Below, one piece after another: positions 10,681 through 21,880 of a DNA stretch of 64,000 bases; position 1 is the stretch's first letter, and the number at the start of each line of letters is the position of its first letter. The translations under genes were made by a program, and so were the position numbers. The DNA is taken from assembly GCA_024734495.1 (NCBI GenBank), contig JALMQS010000066.1, positions 6,106,280 through 6,170,279 of the forward strand, in the 5' to 3' direction. This DNA is from Forficula auricularia (Eukaryota > Arthropoda > Insecta > Dermaptera > Forficulidae). The notes beneath the pieces were generated by a model. The model ran no database searches. It was not told the origin of the DNA and worked only from the letters and a program-made list of their open reading frames with translations.

Positions 10681-10798
10681 AAAATATAGAAAATAAATTA
10701 GAAGAAAGTTTCTCTTTAGAGAGAGACATACTGGTAGAAATTTTAATTAATAAGTGATAGAAAGGCAGCCCAAGGGTAGTGGAAAAAAGTTATTTAAA

Positions 10799-11645
10799 TA
10801 AGCTGACGTGTTCTGATGTGGCCATCCACTTGACTTTACCATACAACCTGACCCCTCACTAATATTTAATATTTAATAAAATTATTTATAATCATGTAGA
10901 GGAGGAGGGTAGTTTTTCCATTTTTAGACTCCTGGGGCCCACTGATTATGTATACAAAATTTGGTTGAGTTTGGTACAAGGTCCTATATTTTCATTTTTT
11001 TGACCATACACCCCCTCTCCCCATTTTAGGCGGTTAGTTTTTGCATTTTTAGACTTCTGGGGTCCCACTGATTATGTATACAAAATTTTGGTTGAGTTTG
11101 GTAAATGGCCAAGATTTTCATTTTTTGACCCCCTCCCCATTTAGGGCTGTTAGTTTTTGAATTTTTAAACTTCTGGGGTCCACTGATTTGAAGTCTCCGT
11201 CCATGTATACAAAATTTGGTTGAGTTTGCTCAAATGGCCTAGATTTTTAATTTTTAACCCCCTTCCCCTTCACCCCCCTTAATTTTGGGTCGATATTCAC
11301 CAAAATCTAATCAGCTCTTAATCTCAAAGGACCAAAACTACGTGTGAAATTTGGTTTTGATATTCAAACTAGTTTTTGAGCTAGCTCGTCCACAAAAATT
11401 TGGTAACGCACAGACTAACTAACAGACATTTTGACAAAACAATTATTATCTCGAAAAATATAATTTTTTCCGATGTTTACTTATTAAAACTTTTCTGTAG
11501 AGCGAAATGCCATGGTTTCGCTCAATTTTTTTAATCAAAATAGTTTCAGCCGTTTTTGAGATATTTCGAAAAAAATAAGCAAAAAACCACTTTTTTCATG
11601 CACGATTACAATACTTGACCATACCATGTATGGTAAAGTAAAAAT
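10799..11645 (+). repeat. Family A interspersed repeat, copy 1
   Basis: It starts 'ATAAGCTGACGTGTTCTG', has a subterminal ACTTTACCATAC, then about three ~107-bp internal units ('TTTTTAGACTTCTGGGG'). A conserved 3' region containing 'CCGTTTTTGAGATATTTCG' ends with a terminal hairpin ACCATAC..GTATGGT followed by AAAGTAAAA. It is non-coding. It interrupts an older inverted repeat (10686-10798 with 11646-11760). Confidence 0.8.
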
Positions 11646-12714
11646 AAATATCCAATAAATCTATTTTACTCGAAGGAAATTTTTTCACTATCTTTGGACT
11701 GCCTTCCATTACTTATCAATAGAAAATAAAATTTTCTTAGAGACTCAAAACATTTTTATGCTGTCTTGATTAAAATATTACTGTTGGTGCTTTTAATCTG
11801 AGATTTGAAAAAAAATATTTTTATTTTTTAGTCATTTGAGTATAGGAATAACTATTTTGTGTAGGAAAATAATATATATTTTCTACTTTTTAATTCATTT
11901 TGAAATAAAAACGTATTTTTATTAATATTTTGTAATGTCAAATCAAAAATTAGTTCTAAAGTCTATTAAAAAGGAAATAAAAGCAAAATAAAATGACCCA
12001 CCCCGGCCTTTTACACCTCAAAGTACATATTTATTACCAGAGAGAATATGAAATATGAATTAATGTGAATAGGGATGTTTTTATTGGGCTCTTAAATAAA
12101 TAGGAAGTCAAGTGGCGAAGGGATGGATGAATCCCTACCTATATTATATATAGAAATTTATATTTTAAATAAAATCCAATTGTTCACTACTTTTCACCAC
12201 TGTGAACAGAATAAATAAGTATCGTAAAATTTTATTTGCTTTTATTTGGTAACTTGGCTTTAAAGAGCCGAGTGGATTCTTGATGGCTGCCGGCAGATAT
12301 TCCTATGCAAATTATACGATGCATATTCCATCACTAGCATTTCAATGAATATGAATATAAATATAGCCAGTCAATGTAGTTATTTAATAATAATAAACCT
12401 TTTATTAACACAAAGGGGCGTAATTTTATTAAATATTTATTAAATGTTTAAATATTTTACACATTAATCATTTGATTTTAATGAAATTGTTTTAAAAACA
12501 TTTGCTTGTCACTAAATAAATTAAAATATCATTTTACTCGGTATGGTGTTCCTGCCTGGATTCTGATACATACGATAATTCAAAAATGAAAAGCCATGGA
12601 ATATTTGTTTTAGTGCGCTTCATGGTTGTTAAAGATACATTTTAAAAGCATCTAGTTATAGACAGATGATCTTTTGAAAATGTATTTAGATACAACTGCA
12701 CATTTTTCAAAACA
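11646..12714. other. Relic repeat (11646-11760) then unassigned sequence
   Basis: 11655-11760 shares 'AATCTATTTTACTCGAAGG' and 'TGGACTGCCTTCC' with 9615-9665 and with tails of the hammerhead elements. The remainder is AT-rich with no recognisable feature. Confidence 0.4.
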
Positions 12715-12722
12715 ACTAGATA

Positions 12723-13325
12723 CAGGGCCGCGCCAAGCCATTCGACCGCCCGTGTACAAACTATAATTTTGCGCCCCTTCTAAAATTGTAACTAAAATTT
12801 AACACATCAAAAAATTATCACCTCTTAGGGCCGGTTGCATGAAGCAAAGTAAATGCTAACCAAGGTAGATGGTAAATGGAGGGGCTGGGATGGCCAATCA
12901 GATGACAGGAACTTTCAGTGACTGTCATCTGATTGGCCATTCCAGCACCTCCATTTACCATCTACCTTGGTTAGCATTTACTTTGCGTCATGCAACCGGC
13001 CCTTACACCTTCTAAAAATTAATACATAGGTAAGTACATATAATAAATAAAATTGCGCATTTGAGTTTTGCGCATGTGTTCTTGCGGAGAGGGGATGGAG
13101 GTAGTGACGTGGTAACCCACTCTTCCACATAGCCTAAATTACAGGATTTTCACAAGGGGCGGGGGGCGCAAATTTTTTTCGGATCCTTAGGGGTGCGGCG
13201 GCTTTAAAAAGATTGGGAATCACTCGGTTAGACTCTAGCGAGATAAGTCTAGCTGTTTTGCCACTCTTTGACTTGGCCGCTCGTGTTTTTTTTCACACAT
13301 TCGCCATATAGTCGGCTCGGCCCTG
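12723..13325. mobile_element. hAT-type non-autonomous element
   Basis: Ends are CAGGGCCG and CGGCCCTG, flanked by a perfect 8-bp TSD ACTAGATA at 12715-12722 and 13326-13333. 8-bp duplications and CAG/CTG ends mark hAT. No transposase is present. A Harbinger-type MITE (12828-13002) is nested inside. Confidence 0.85.
12828..13002. mobile_element. PIF/Harbinger-type fold-back MITE, copy 1
   Basis: It starts GGGCCGGTTGCATGAAGC and ends with the inverse GCAACCGGCCC, flanked by TTA (12825-12827, 13003-13005). Almost the whole 175 bp folds back, with ACTTTCAGTGAC near the apex. The 3-bp TSD and GGGC ends suggest Harbinger. It is nested in the hAT element. Confidence 0.8.
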
Positions 13326-13333
13326 ACTAGATA

Positions 13334-13728
13334 CTATATATATACAGATACCATACAGTGTTTTGCAATATATTTAGATAAATATACATGTGCAGATCCA
13401 AAATAAATATATTAGTTTCTAAAGTTAGATAATGTTTGCAAAAGACATTTAATATAGGTATATATTAGGGTGTCCCAAAATTTTTTTTTCAAGCAATCCC
13501 TCTTAATTTTTTGTTTGATGTCAAAACAATTGTAAATGAAATTTCGTGTACGCCTGACCACGGCAACCTGTGCCGACTTGAAGCGAAACATGTCAGTACT
13601 GTTTTGTGGGTATTCCCCGAAGAGGATCTCCTGTTGCTAGGGACTGTGCGATGAGTTACCCGCCTTGGTTTAGGTCGCCTCACAATTAAAGTTCCCCATT
13701 CCTCTCTTATATACCTATACTTGCAGAC
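13334..13728. other. Unassigned; possible truncated TIR element
   Basis: 'ATTAGGGTGTCCCAAAA' at 13464-13480 resembles the start of the element at 43784 but no partner end is seen. Antisense ORF 13489-13815 runs into the neighbouring MITE and is not a gene. Confidence 0.35.
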
Positions 13729-13731
13729 TAA

Positions 13732-13874
13732 GGGCCGGTTGTATGTCGCAAAGTAAATGCTTTGAGATGACAGGCACTGAAAGTGCCATCTGATTGGCCA
13801 TCCCAGTGCCTCCATTTACCATCTACCGTTTGTTAGTGGTAAAAAGCATTTACTTTGCGACATACAACCGACCC
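13732..13874. mobile_element. PIF/Harbinger-type fold-back MITE, copy 2
   Basis: Same family as 12828-13002: GGGCCGGTTGTATGTCGC at the left and ACATACAACCGACCC at the right, with TAA on both sides (13729-13731, 13875-13877). The internal 'CATCTGATTGGCCATCCCAG' block is shared with copy 1. Confidence 0.8.
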
Positions 13875-14043
13875 TAAGTCGAACGCGAGCTGACGTATCG
13901 TGTGCTAGTAACGCTTGCTATTTTGGTAGTAAACGCATTGTTTTCAATCAGTCAACATGTCGGTGAAATTATGCACTTCTAAAAAGAGTATATTTTTAAT
14001 AGGGGACGATAAAATTTAGTAAATTTTCGGAAATCAGATTGGC

Positions 14044-14906
14044 CTAGAGCGTATATCGGATCCGGCCCTCCACCAGCTTGAATCCGGCCCGCGAGAGAAT
14101 CAGAATTTTCAAATATCTTGCAAAAAAAAAAAAAAAAATTAAAGATTTAGCACCCATAGTTTATTTGTAATTACTTTGTATTTGTCAACCAACCTATGAT
14201 CATAATATCAATTACATAAAAAAATATTATAAATATCGATTTATAAGGTACATATTATTTTCATTTGCTTTTACCTGGAAACGTTTCCTGAGAGTACAAA
14301 ATGCCAATCTTGAAAGGTTTTAGTTAATGAGCTGAAGATTGGTATGCAAATATCTTACAATGCACCAAATTTTAGCTTTTTACCTGAAAACGTTTTATGA
14401 AATTACAAAATGCCAATCTTGAAAGGTTTTAGTTAATGAGCTGAAAATGGTACGCAACTATGTATTTTGGATTACAATGCACCAAATTTTAGCTTTTCCT
14501 CTGAAAACGTTTCCTGAATATATACCTATACATTTTTTGCATAACTGTAATATTTTTCATGATTTATTTGATTGAATAGAAAAATATATAATTATAAAAT
14601 GGACCGATGAAATAATAAAATTTGAATTAATAAACACATATTTATTAGCTAGTCTAAGTTGAAAATTTTATATTGAGAAAGAGAGAAATTCTCCCGAAAT
14701 TTTTGGATTTGATTAAACGTTTAAAGATTGTTTTATAAAAGATTTGTATTTATTTTAACAAGCGATTTTTTAATATTATCCACTATCTTTTTTGATCAAC
14801 AAAATCGGTAGAATTAGTAAATTTTATCTGCGACCCGGGACAATTTTATCCTTCAAATGTGGCCCGTGTAAGCCAAAAGGTTGGACTGGACACCCCTGCT
14901 CTAGAG
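14044..14906. mobile_element. hAT-type element with GGCCCG-rich ends
   Basis: The right end, read inward, is CAGGGGTGTCCAGTCC with 'TTGGCTTACACGGGCCAC' just inside (14860-14898). CTCTAGAG follows outside. The left end is decayed but keeps 'GGATCCGGCCCTCCA' and is preceded by CCTAGAG, a likely TSD remnant. Internal tandem blocks 'TTAGTTAATGAGCTGAA' occur twice. No coding frame. Confidence 0.65.
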
Positions 14907-15398
14907 GTTGCTGATTGTCGCATTTTCACCAATATTTTACCTACTTCAAATCGAGGTCACACTTTTTTATTTATTCTTGTAAATTCGCCACCTCCTCCAC
15001 TTTAGACAAAAAATTGTTTAATTCTAATAAAAAAACTTGTTGTTCTTGTTTGTTGTTTTTTATGAATTATATCTAATAAATCATTGACTAGTGAGTGTCG
15101 TTTACCATTGTGATTAATCTGCATAGCTCGTTGAAGATGAGTGATTGAGTGTTTGTTGCTCCACCTTTTAGGTTTAGGCGGGGAATGGATTGATTCAGGT
15201 CGCTAGGCAAGTGTTTCGAGAATCTGGCAACTGGGCCGGACACACATACAGATATATACACACAGATGTAACAAAAACAACGCAGGAGAGAAATTTTTTA
15301 TTCCTTCTCTGTTTCCTGTTTTGTTTAAAATTTTTTTCACTTTTTACTACAGAAGTAGCAGAAAATTTATTTTTCAGTTTCAAGATTTCCTCATTTCA
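14907..15398. other. Unassigned stretch
   Basis: I see no repeat family shared with the rest of the window and no credible ORF here. Confidence 0.4.
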
Positions 15399-16217
15399 AA
15401 TAAGCTGACGTGTTCTGATGTGGCCATCCACTTGACTTTACCATACAACCTGGCCCCTCACTTATATTTAATATTTAATAGAATTATTTATAATCATGTA
15501 GGGGAGGGGGTTAGTTTTTGCATTTTTAGATTACTGTGGGCCCACTGATTATGTATACAAAATTTGATTGATTTTGGTAGAAGGGCCTAGATTTTCATTT
15601 TTTGACCCATTTTGGGCGGTTAGTTTTTACATTTTAGACTTCTGGGTTCCCACTGATTATGTATACGAAATTTGGTTGAGTTTGGTCAAATGGCTTAGAT
15701 TTTTAATTTTTAACCCTCCACCCCGCTTAATTTTGGGTCGATATGCACCAAAATCTAATCAGCTCTTAATTAATTAATTGTAAATATATTATGTTAATAT
15801 TCCTATAATTATGTAAATACTCCTGTAATTAAATTCACCCGACTATGTAAATATTTCTTGTTAGTGGAGGCCCCCACCTGCGTGGCCCAATAAACGAAAA
15901 ATCAATGGACCAAAACTACATGTAAAATTTGGTTTCGATATTCACACCAGTTTTTGAGCTAGCTCGTCCACAAAAATTTACAGACTAACTAACAGACATT
16001 TTGACAAAACAATTATTATCTCGAAAAATATAATTTTTTTGATGTTCACTTATTAGGATTTTTTTTTTGTAGACCGAAATGCCATGGTTTCGCTCATTTT
16101 TTTTAATCAAAATAGTTTCAGTCGTTTTTGAGATATTTCGAAAAAAAGAAGAAAAAAAAACACTTTTTTCATGCACGATTACAATACTTGACCATACCCT
16201 GTATGCTAAAATAAAAA
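15399..16217 (+). repeat. Family A copy 2 with internal insertion
   Basis: Same start (AAATAAGCTGACGTG), two to three internal minisatellite units and 3' end (CATGCACGATTACAATACTT plus decayed hairpin) as copy 1. A ~125-bp insertion at 15774-15897 separates 'AATCAGCTCTTAAT' from 'CAATGGACC', which are contiguous in other copies. Confidence 0.8.
15774..15897 (+). mobile_element. Short insertion, probable 3' end of a retroelement
   Basis: The inserted segment ends 'CTGCGTGGCCCAATAAACG', with a polyadenylation-type AATAAA near its end. A similar end, 'GGTCCAATAAACAAAATAAA', occurs at 57102-57120. It is recognised because sister copies of family A give the empty site. The element type is not identified. 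Confidence 0.5.
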
Positions 16218-16604
16218 AGTGGTTGTTGAAAAGGTCTATGTTGGTTTGCTTACGTGCTTATGATCAAAGTTTTATCTCAAAAACCAATGAAGATATAAAA
16301 AAGAAATTATGAGAAGAAATTATGTTTTAATATTAAGAGCTTTGGTTTAAATTTGATCTCGCACTGACGCTTACTCTAGATATCTTTCAAAAAATAATTA
16401 ATATTTCGAAAAATAAATTTTATAGTTTCAATAAATGCTTTATTATGCATAGATCCTCACTTACATTTTTGCAACCTTCTTTTAGAAATTTCAACAAAAT
16501 AAATAAATAAATTTAAAAAAAAAATAAAAAAATTAGACCTACCTTTTTATATCTGCCGAAATAATTGAGGTAGAAAATTCGTTCTTATTATATATATATT
16601 ATAT

Positions 16605-17025
16605 ATGTTGCAGTAAAAATTAGTTTTTAGTAAGAACGGCTTCTTACTAGTTAAAACACGTTTCACTGAATTCCTTTGTGGCAACTAGAATTTACTGATT
16701 TTGGTTTAGTTTGGTCCAAAGGATAGAATCTTCATTTTTGACCTTCAGCCTCATTTTGGAGGTTTATTTTCAAAAATTTTTAATCGAAAATGTCAAAAAT
16801 TACATCCTCTACAACTTTTTTCTTCTAGTTAGGATGTAATTTTTGACATTTTCGATTAAAAATTATTTGAAAATAAACACCCAAAATGAGGTGGAAGGTC
16901 AAAAATGAAGATTCTAGACCTTTGTACCAAACTCAGCCAACATCAGTAAATTCTAGTTGCCACAAGGGTATTCAGTAAAACGCGATTTAACTAGTAAGAA
17001 CCCGTTCTTACTAAAAACGGTTTTT
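16605..17025. repeat. Fold-back element, ~190-bp arms
   Basis: 'TTTTTAGTAAGAACGG', 'TTTGTGGCAACTAGAATTTA' and 'TTTTTAATCGAAAATGTCAA' on the left are mirrored on the right around about 16830. It contains a piece resembling a family A unit. No clear TSD was found. Confidence 0.7.
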
Positions 17026-17280
17026 TTTTTCTTCAACATATATATATATATATTTCTTAATTCTTTTCAAAGTGATCTTTACAGAGGTAGGTACTTCACA
17101 CCCCATAATAGACAAATATTTTTCACTTACAACCTTCCCTTCTCTAAAATTATACTATTAATTTTCCCCTTTGAAATTAGTTCGTCTGAAACCCAACAAG
17201 AAGCAGAAAGATAAAGGAGTAATTCCGGTGAACTAATTTGGATCACAGCTTTGTTGTATTTCTTTTAGCTGAATACCAAC

Positions 17281-17648
17281 ATAAAGCTACAATAAAGTAA
17301 AGAAAATCGCTAATGGCCCTTAAAAAAAAAAGTAAAGAAAATTAAAAAAAAATATAAAATTATAGTAGGTTTTACAAAAATTAAAAGACAAGATGCTTGT
17401 TAGCATGACTCTATATATATTTTGGGGTATGAGCCCATCTTCAGGAGTCCACAGAGAAAACTAGTTGGGCTCATACCCCGAAATATATATATAGTCATGC
17501 TAACAAGCATCTTGTCTTTTATTTTTTTGAAACCTAACTACCTAGAATTTTATATTTTTAAAATTTTAAAAATTTTCTTTACTTTATTTATAAGATGTTT
17601 CATCAAGAACCTACCCCATTCTCCCTTAACAAAAAATAAAGTTACAAT
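17281..17648 (-). mobile_element. Family D-like palindromic hammerhead element
   Basis: The element (17294-17635) is flanked by ATAAAGCTACAAT / ATAAAGTTACAAT (17281-17293, 17636-17648; one mismatch). Arms of over 100 bp fold around about 17450, followed by a tail 'TGTTTCATCAAGAACC' homologous to the tail of the 27616 and 63144 copies. Length 342 bp. The minus-strand hammerhead is annotated separately. Confidence 0.75.
17407..17449 (-). ncRNA. Hammerhead motif with one core substitution
   Basis: On the minus strand: GACTC (17449-17445), CTGAAGA, a GGG/CCC stem II, AAAA in place of GAAA, a TATATA stem III region, then GAGTC (17411-17407). Stem I is five perfect pairs. The substitution of the invariant G probably inactivates it. 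Confidence 0.65.
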
Positions 17649-18451
17649 TTCGTTACTTTATATTCTAATCCTGACTAATCAATTCTTCTCCCTTAATTTC
17701 AATCGGAATAAATTTTATACTCGTTGAAGAACTTAGAATACTTGATTAGCATACGCATTAATTTTTTTTTTTTTCAAAAGAGTAAACATAAATATACTTC
17801 CGGTTCTTCGATTTCATTCATAACCTTGGTAGCAAAAGCCGAGTTTAAGTTTCAAATCTCGATGTTCTGCGAGTTTCCATTTCTGAAATAATGTTTCAAA
17901 TATTTTTGCGAGACTTCTGAATCCACCTGGGGATTAACCCATATATCATAATAGCTCAGTTACGACCGATTTTTATTAAATGGATATTTCTAGTTATTCC
18001 CCGCATATGCCATTCTGATAGATCGTGCAAAAAATATAATAAGCAATAAGGATTATAAGGGTGTTACTTATCACAGGTTTCAGACTTTATACTTCGACCA
18101 TAAAATCACTATTGATACTTTAAGTTTATAGTATATTTTACAAAAGATTTATATTTAAGACTTCGACAGTGAGGAAAATTTTATGAGGTCGAATAAAAAT
18201 CAAATTAATAATCCACTCACACCCCATTACTTTTTATTAAGTCTATATTAAATGCCACTCTATAGGAATTTAATAAAAATCATTTTTTGCTTTTATTTCA
18301 AATTTATATTAATGATTCGGAAACGCATTGAATTTTTTCGCTTTTTAGTGCATTAAAACGATTTTATCTTAAAAAAATATAAAAAAAAAATATACAAACA
18401 ACTGTTATTTTTTGTAAAAGTTTTAATTTTAAAAATTTCAATCCTTTTTTT
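17649..18451. other. Unassigned stretch
   Basis: AT-rich sequence with no recognised repeat or convincing ORF. The antisense ORF at 18364-18579 is the end of a family A copy. Confidence 0.4.
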
Positions 18452-19236
18452 ACCTTACCATACAGGGTATGGTCAAGTATTGTATTCGTGCATGAAAAAA
18501 GTGGTTTTTTTCCTTCTTTTTTTCGCAATATCTCAAAAGCGGCTGAAACTATTTTGATTAAAAAATTGGGCGAAACCATGGCATTTCGGTCTACACAAAA
18601 GTTCTAATAAGTGAACATCGAAAAAATTATATTTTTCGAGATATTAACTGTTTTGTCCAAATGTCTGATAGTTAGTCTGTTAGTTAGTCTGTTAGTTAGT
18701 CTCATAGTTAGTCTGTTAGTTAGTCTGTTAGTTAGTCTGTTAGTTAATCTCATAGTTAGTCTGTTAGTTAGTTAGTTAGTCTGTTAGTTTGTACGTGCGT
18801 TACCAAATTTTGTGGACGAACTAGCTCAACAAAATAATGTGAATATCTCAGGTAGTTTTGGTGCATTGAGATTAAGAGCTGATTAGATTTTAAGGGGGGG
18901 TTAAATTTAATATTATAATATTTTCAAACTAAAAAAACAAAAAAAAAAAAATGAAATATACTATAAAATGAACCTATAATAACGAAAATATTTTTTTTCT
19001 GGCTCCAAAATTAAGGGGGGGAGGTTAAAAATCTAGGCCATTTGAGCAAACCCAACCAAATTTTATATACATAATCAGTGGGCCACCAGAACACTAAAAA
19101 TGCAAAAACTAACCACCCGTTATGGGGGAGGGGGTTAGGGTCAACAAATGAAAATCTAGGCTCTTGTGTACCAAAATCAACCAGAAATTTATGGTAAAGT
19201 CAAGTGGATGGCCACATCAGAACGTGTCAATTTATT
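18452..19236 (-). repeat. Family A copy 3 (reverse orientation)
   Basis: It begins with the 3' hairpin CCATACAGGGTATGG and ends with the inverse of the family start (GGCCACATCAGAACGTG). The segment 18662-18800 is a local expansion of a 12-bp unit AGTTAGTCTGTT, which is represented by only one to three units in the other copies. Confidence 0.8.
18662..18800. repeat. 12-bp minisatellite inside family A
   Basis: About ten imperfect copies of TTAGTTAGTCTG, with variants containing CTCATAG. It corresponds to 'ACAGACTAACTAAC' in other family A copies. Confidence 0.85.
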
Positions 19237-19334
19237 TAACTAAGCGGAAATGCAAGCTTGTTGCATTGCAACGTTACTCTTAAATACTTCTCCCAAAAGA
19301 TGCCCTTCCCTCTCCTCCTATATTGTGATTTCAC

Positions 19335-19625
19335 ATAGAGAGAGAGAGACTATAGTTTTGAAGGTTTTAATGTGACGATTGTTTGGTGATCAACTTACTA
19401 TTACAACAAAACGAATTTACCTACTTCCAATCCGGTATTCGAACTCATAAAAAAAAAATAACAGTTACAAAATTTCTACTTAAAGGGACTGATGATAAAG
19501 GTCAATTCTTAGAAACACTGATCTCTATAGTCTGTAACAAATAAATGTTTATTTGCATCAAGCAAAGGACAAGCTCATTGAATTTTCCTAATGAATCATC
19601 TACTCTGCTACTTTCTTATATCTCA
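19335..19625. repeat. PLE terminal-repeat remnants, both orientations
   Basis: 19345-19365 carries 'GAGACTATAGTTTTGAAGG' (minus). 19488-19625 carries GGACTGATGATAAAGG, 'AACAAATAAATGTTTATT', 'TGCATCAAGCAAAGGACAAG' and 'ACTCTGCTACT' (plus). The plus copy keeps CTGATGA and GAAA, but stem II has decayed and extra bases lie in stem III. This is another inverted PLE pair. Confidence 0.6.
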
Positions 19626-19810
19626 TTTAAATTTTGCCAATTTTTTCATTGATAAAGGGAGAATTTATAAAACATTGTTGGCTTATGCCTCAATTGCTCA
19701 AGAATCTTGAACTTTTTCACACTTGAACAATCAAAAAATTAAAAACCTTTAATCAAAATTTATCACAAAAAAATATGTTGTTTCTACTCTTTAAACAGAC
19801 CAGAGTGATA

Positions 19811-19862
19811 GAATGAGCCACTGAGGAAGTCGAAATTAATCGACGAAACGTCTGGCCCGTTC
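19811..19862 (+). ncRNA. Hammerhead ribozyme motif, canonical core
   Basis: GCCA (19817-19820), CTGAGGA (19821-19827), A, stem II GTCGA/TCGAC (19829-19833 with 19840-19844), GAAA, CGTC, TGGC (19853-19856). Stem I continues after an internal loop with GAAT/GTTC. Every invariant core position matches CUGANGA...GAAA...UH. Stem III is two pairs with no loop, as in hammerheads thought to act as dimers. Unlike most others here it is not inside a palindrome. Confidence 0.8.
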
Positions 19863-19935
19863 AATAAAAACTCTGTTTTTAATTTTTGTCCAATTCCCTG
19901 CTATTCCTGTTAATTAATTAATAATTATTTTTATG

Positions 19936-20589
19936 AAACACTATAGTCCATTAATAGAATAAACATCAATCAAGATTGTATATATTTCAAAATATTTTAA
20001 CATACACACATGTCAAAATAATAGTAAACAATATCATGAAAAAACAAATTGATGAACCATATTTCCACCTTTACTTCTAAATCTTTTTTGTGAAAACCCA
20101 ATTAGTTTTTTACTTTATATAAAAAAGATATATCTGATCTGTGAAAATAAAAAAAATAAAAAATTAAAATCAACTTTCAGTCCCTTTTAAATGGAATAAA
20201 ATGGTTAATCCTGTCTATTTATTTAATTGAATTAATCTTTTACTCTGCAATGAATTTAATCCGCTTCGAGAAGAAAAGATATGTACAGAGAGCAAAGAAA
20301 TTCACCCAAACGGAATATTTGAATAAAAACGTCATTGGAATGGCATCGATTTCTTTTAGGAGGGTTGTCAGATGATGAATTCCAAGAACAGTCACAGAGG
20401 GAGAGATAAGAAAAATATTTTGAATATTTAATCAAACAATAGAGGGGTTTCTTTTATTTTATTTTGGTCTGATTTGCATTTGTTAACACTTCATTTAAAC
20501 ACGGACATACATTTTGGGTGGATTTTTTTTCTTAATAATTTTTAACTTAGCAAAAGTACGTACACTCTAACCAATTCACCATAGAAATT
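19936..20589. other. Unassigned stretch
   Basis: No recognised repeat or ORF. 'GAAACACTATAG' near 19935 may be the tail of the preceding hammerhead repeat. Confidence 0.35.
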
Positions 20590-21880
20590 TCAAACTTCTG
20601 TCCTATCCTAAATCATGGAAAAGGCCATAAATAAGCAACTTCTACGACTCTTAGAATCGAAAAAATTAATCCACGATAGGCAATATGAATTTAGGCAGTA
20701 CCGGGCGACATCCTAGCATATGTAACTCATATCTGGAATAAAACCCTCGAGCCCAAAAATGAGACTCTTGTGGTAGCTTTAGGTATTTCAAGTGCTTTTG
20801 ATATGGTCTGAAACAACAATCTTCTTGCCAAATTAGCCTCCTTTGGCCTTACGCCGAAACTCTGCAAGGCGTTTGAAAGTTTTCATTTAAACCGTAGTAT
20901 TAAGGTTGTCATTGGTGGAATATCGTCTTCTTCCTCTTATACTAACTCTGGAGTTCCTCAAGAATCGGTCATCTCCTCCACGCTCTTCCTTATCTATATC
21001 AACGATCTTCTAAATTTGATTTAAAAGTTTTTATTTTATTTCTAAATTTACCCTCCTACCTTATTCATTGTTATAAATTGAAGGAGACAATAAAAGAGTG
21101 TGTCTTCTGCTGGAATTATAAATTTTTAAATTATTTATAATGAGACTTTAGTCTCGAGATGTTTGCAATCTTCATCAGTCTATTACAATTGTTTCGTAGG
21201 AATTAATGTATAAGATATACTCTTTTATTGTCTCCTTCAATTTATAAAAATTCTGCTACTCTCGGCAAAAAGTTTCAATTTCATTGTTATACAGATAACA
21301 GCACCCTCCATAAGGTCCCTACATTGTATAAAACCGCGTAGACAGTCCTTCCTAAAAATTGGGGATCTCAAAACTTGGTTAATTTTAATGCAGTCAAAAC
21401 GCAATAATGCCTAATCTCTAGTGACGTATTCTAGTGACGTAACATATTCGATTCTCAGTGGAATCCAGTGATAAGATTTCAAAGTTGGGCGTCATTCTGG
21501 GGTCTGACCTCTCTTGAAATGACTGCTAAAGCTTCTGCTTATAAACTTGGTTTTCTATTCAGGTCCAGACGCTATTTTACACCCAACCAACTTCTTACGT
21601 GTCACAGAAGATTAACAAATCGCATTGGGTCGCGATGGCTATTGGATAGAAACAAAACCAGATTAAGATCTTTAAAAGGCTATAGCAGAGTCGTACTCAG
21701 GATTTTTTTCGAAGGAAATGAAACAAAACTTAAAACAACTGAGAGCTTGAGAAAGCCTGTCACTCCTATAGGCTAGGATCTAAGTTAACTGCATGTGGAT
21801 TTAACATTTGTTTATATTCTACTTCTGATTTTTTGACTTTCTTATCTGTCAAATAGAAGAGAACGTGGCTTATAGGCTAT
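20590..21880 (+). pseudogene. Non-LTR retrotransposon (LINE) RT fragment, interrupted
   Basis: Conceptual translation in shifting frames gives 'DRQYEFRQY', 'LVVALGISSAFDMV', 'LASFGLTPKLCKAFESF' and 'SGVPQESVISSTLFLIYIN'. The last is the conserved GVPQGSVLSP-LFLIYINDL RT block. After an insertion it resumes with 'YTDNSTLHK' and then 'SKLGVILGSDLS' and 'KLGFLFRSRRYFTPNQLLT', which are C-terminal blocks of CR1/Jockey-like elements. Several stops and frameshifts show a dead copy. The exact clade is undetermined. Confidence 0.75.
21018..21290. mobile_element. PLE-derived palindromic insertion inside the LINE
   Basis: It separates 'YINDLLN' from 'CYTDNSTLHK' of the LINE frame. 'AATTGAAGGAGACAATAAAAG' faces its inverse at 21216-21240. 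'TGCTACTCTCGGCAAAAAG' matches the PLE terminal repeat. The minus strand at 21145-21179 reads CTGATGA, AGAT..ATCT, C, GAGA, CTAAAGTC. This is a hammerhead with GAAA changed to GAGA. Confidence 0.65.

Noticed and set aside
15190..15408. Overlapping ORFs at 15190-15548
   Set aside because: They run from unassigned sequence into family A, with no domain or splice support.
18662..18800. CRISPR-like array
   Set aside because: Units are 12 bp and contiguous without spacers, in a eukaryotic repeat; it is a simple minisatellite.
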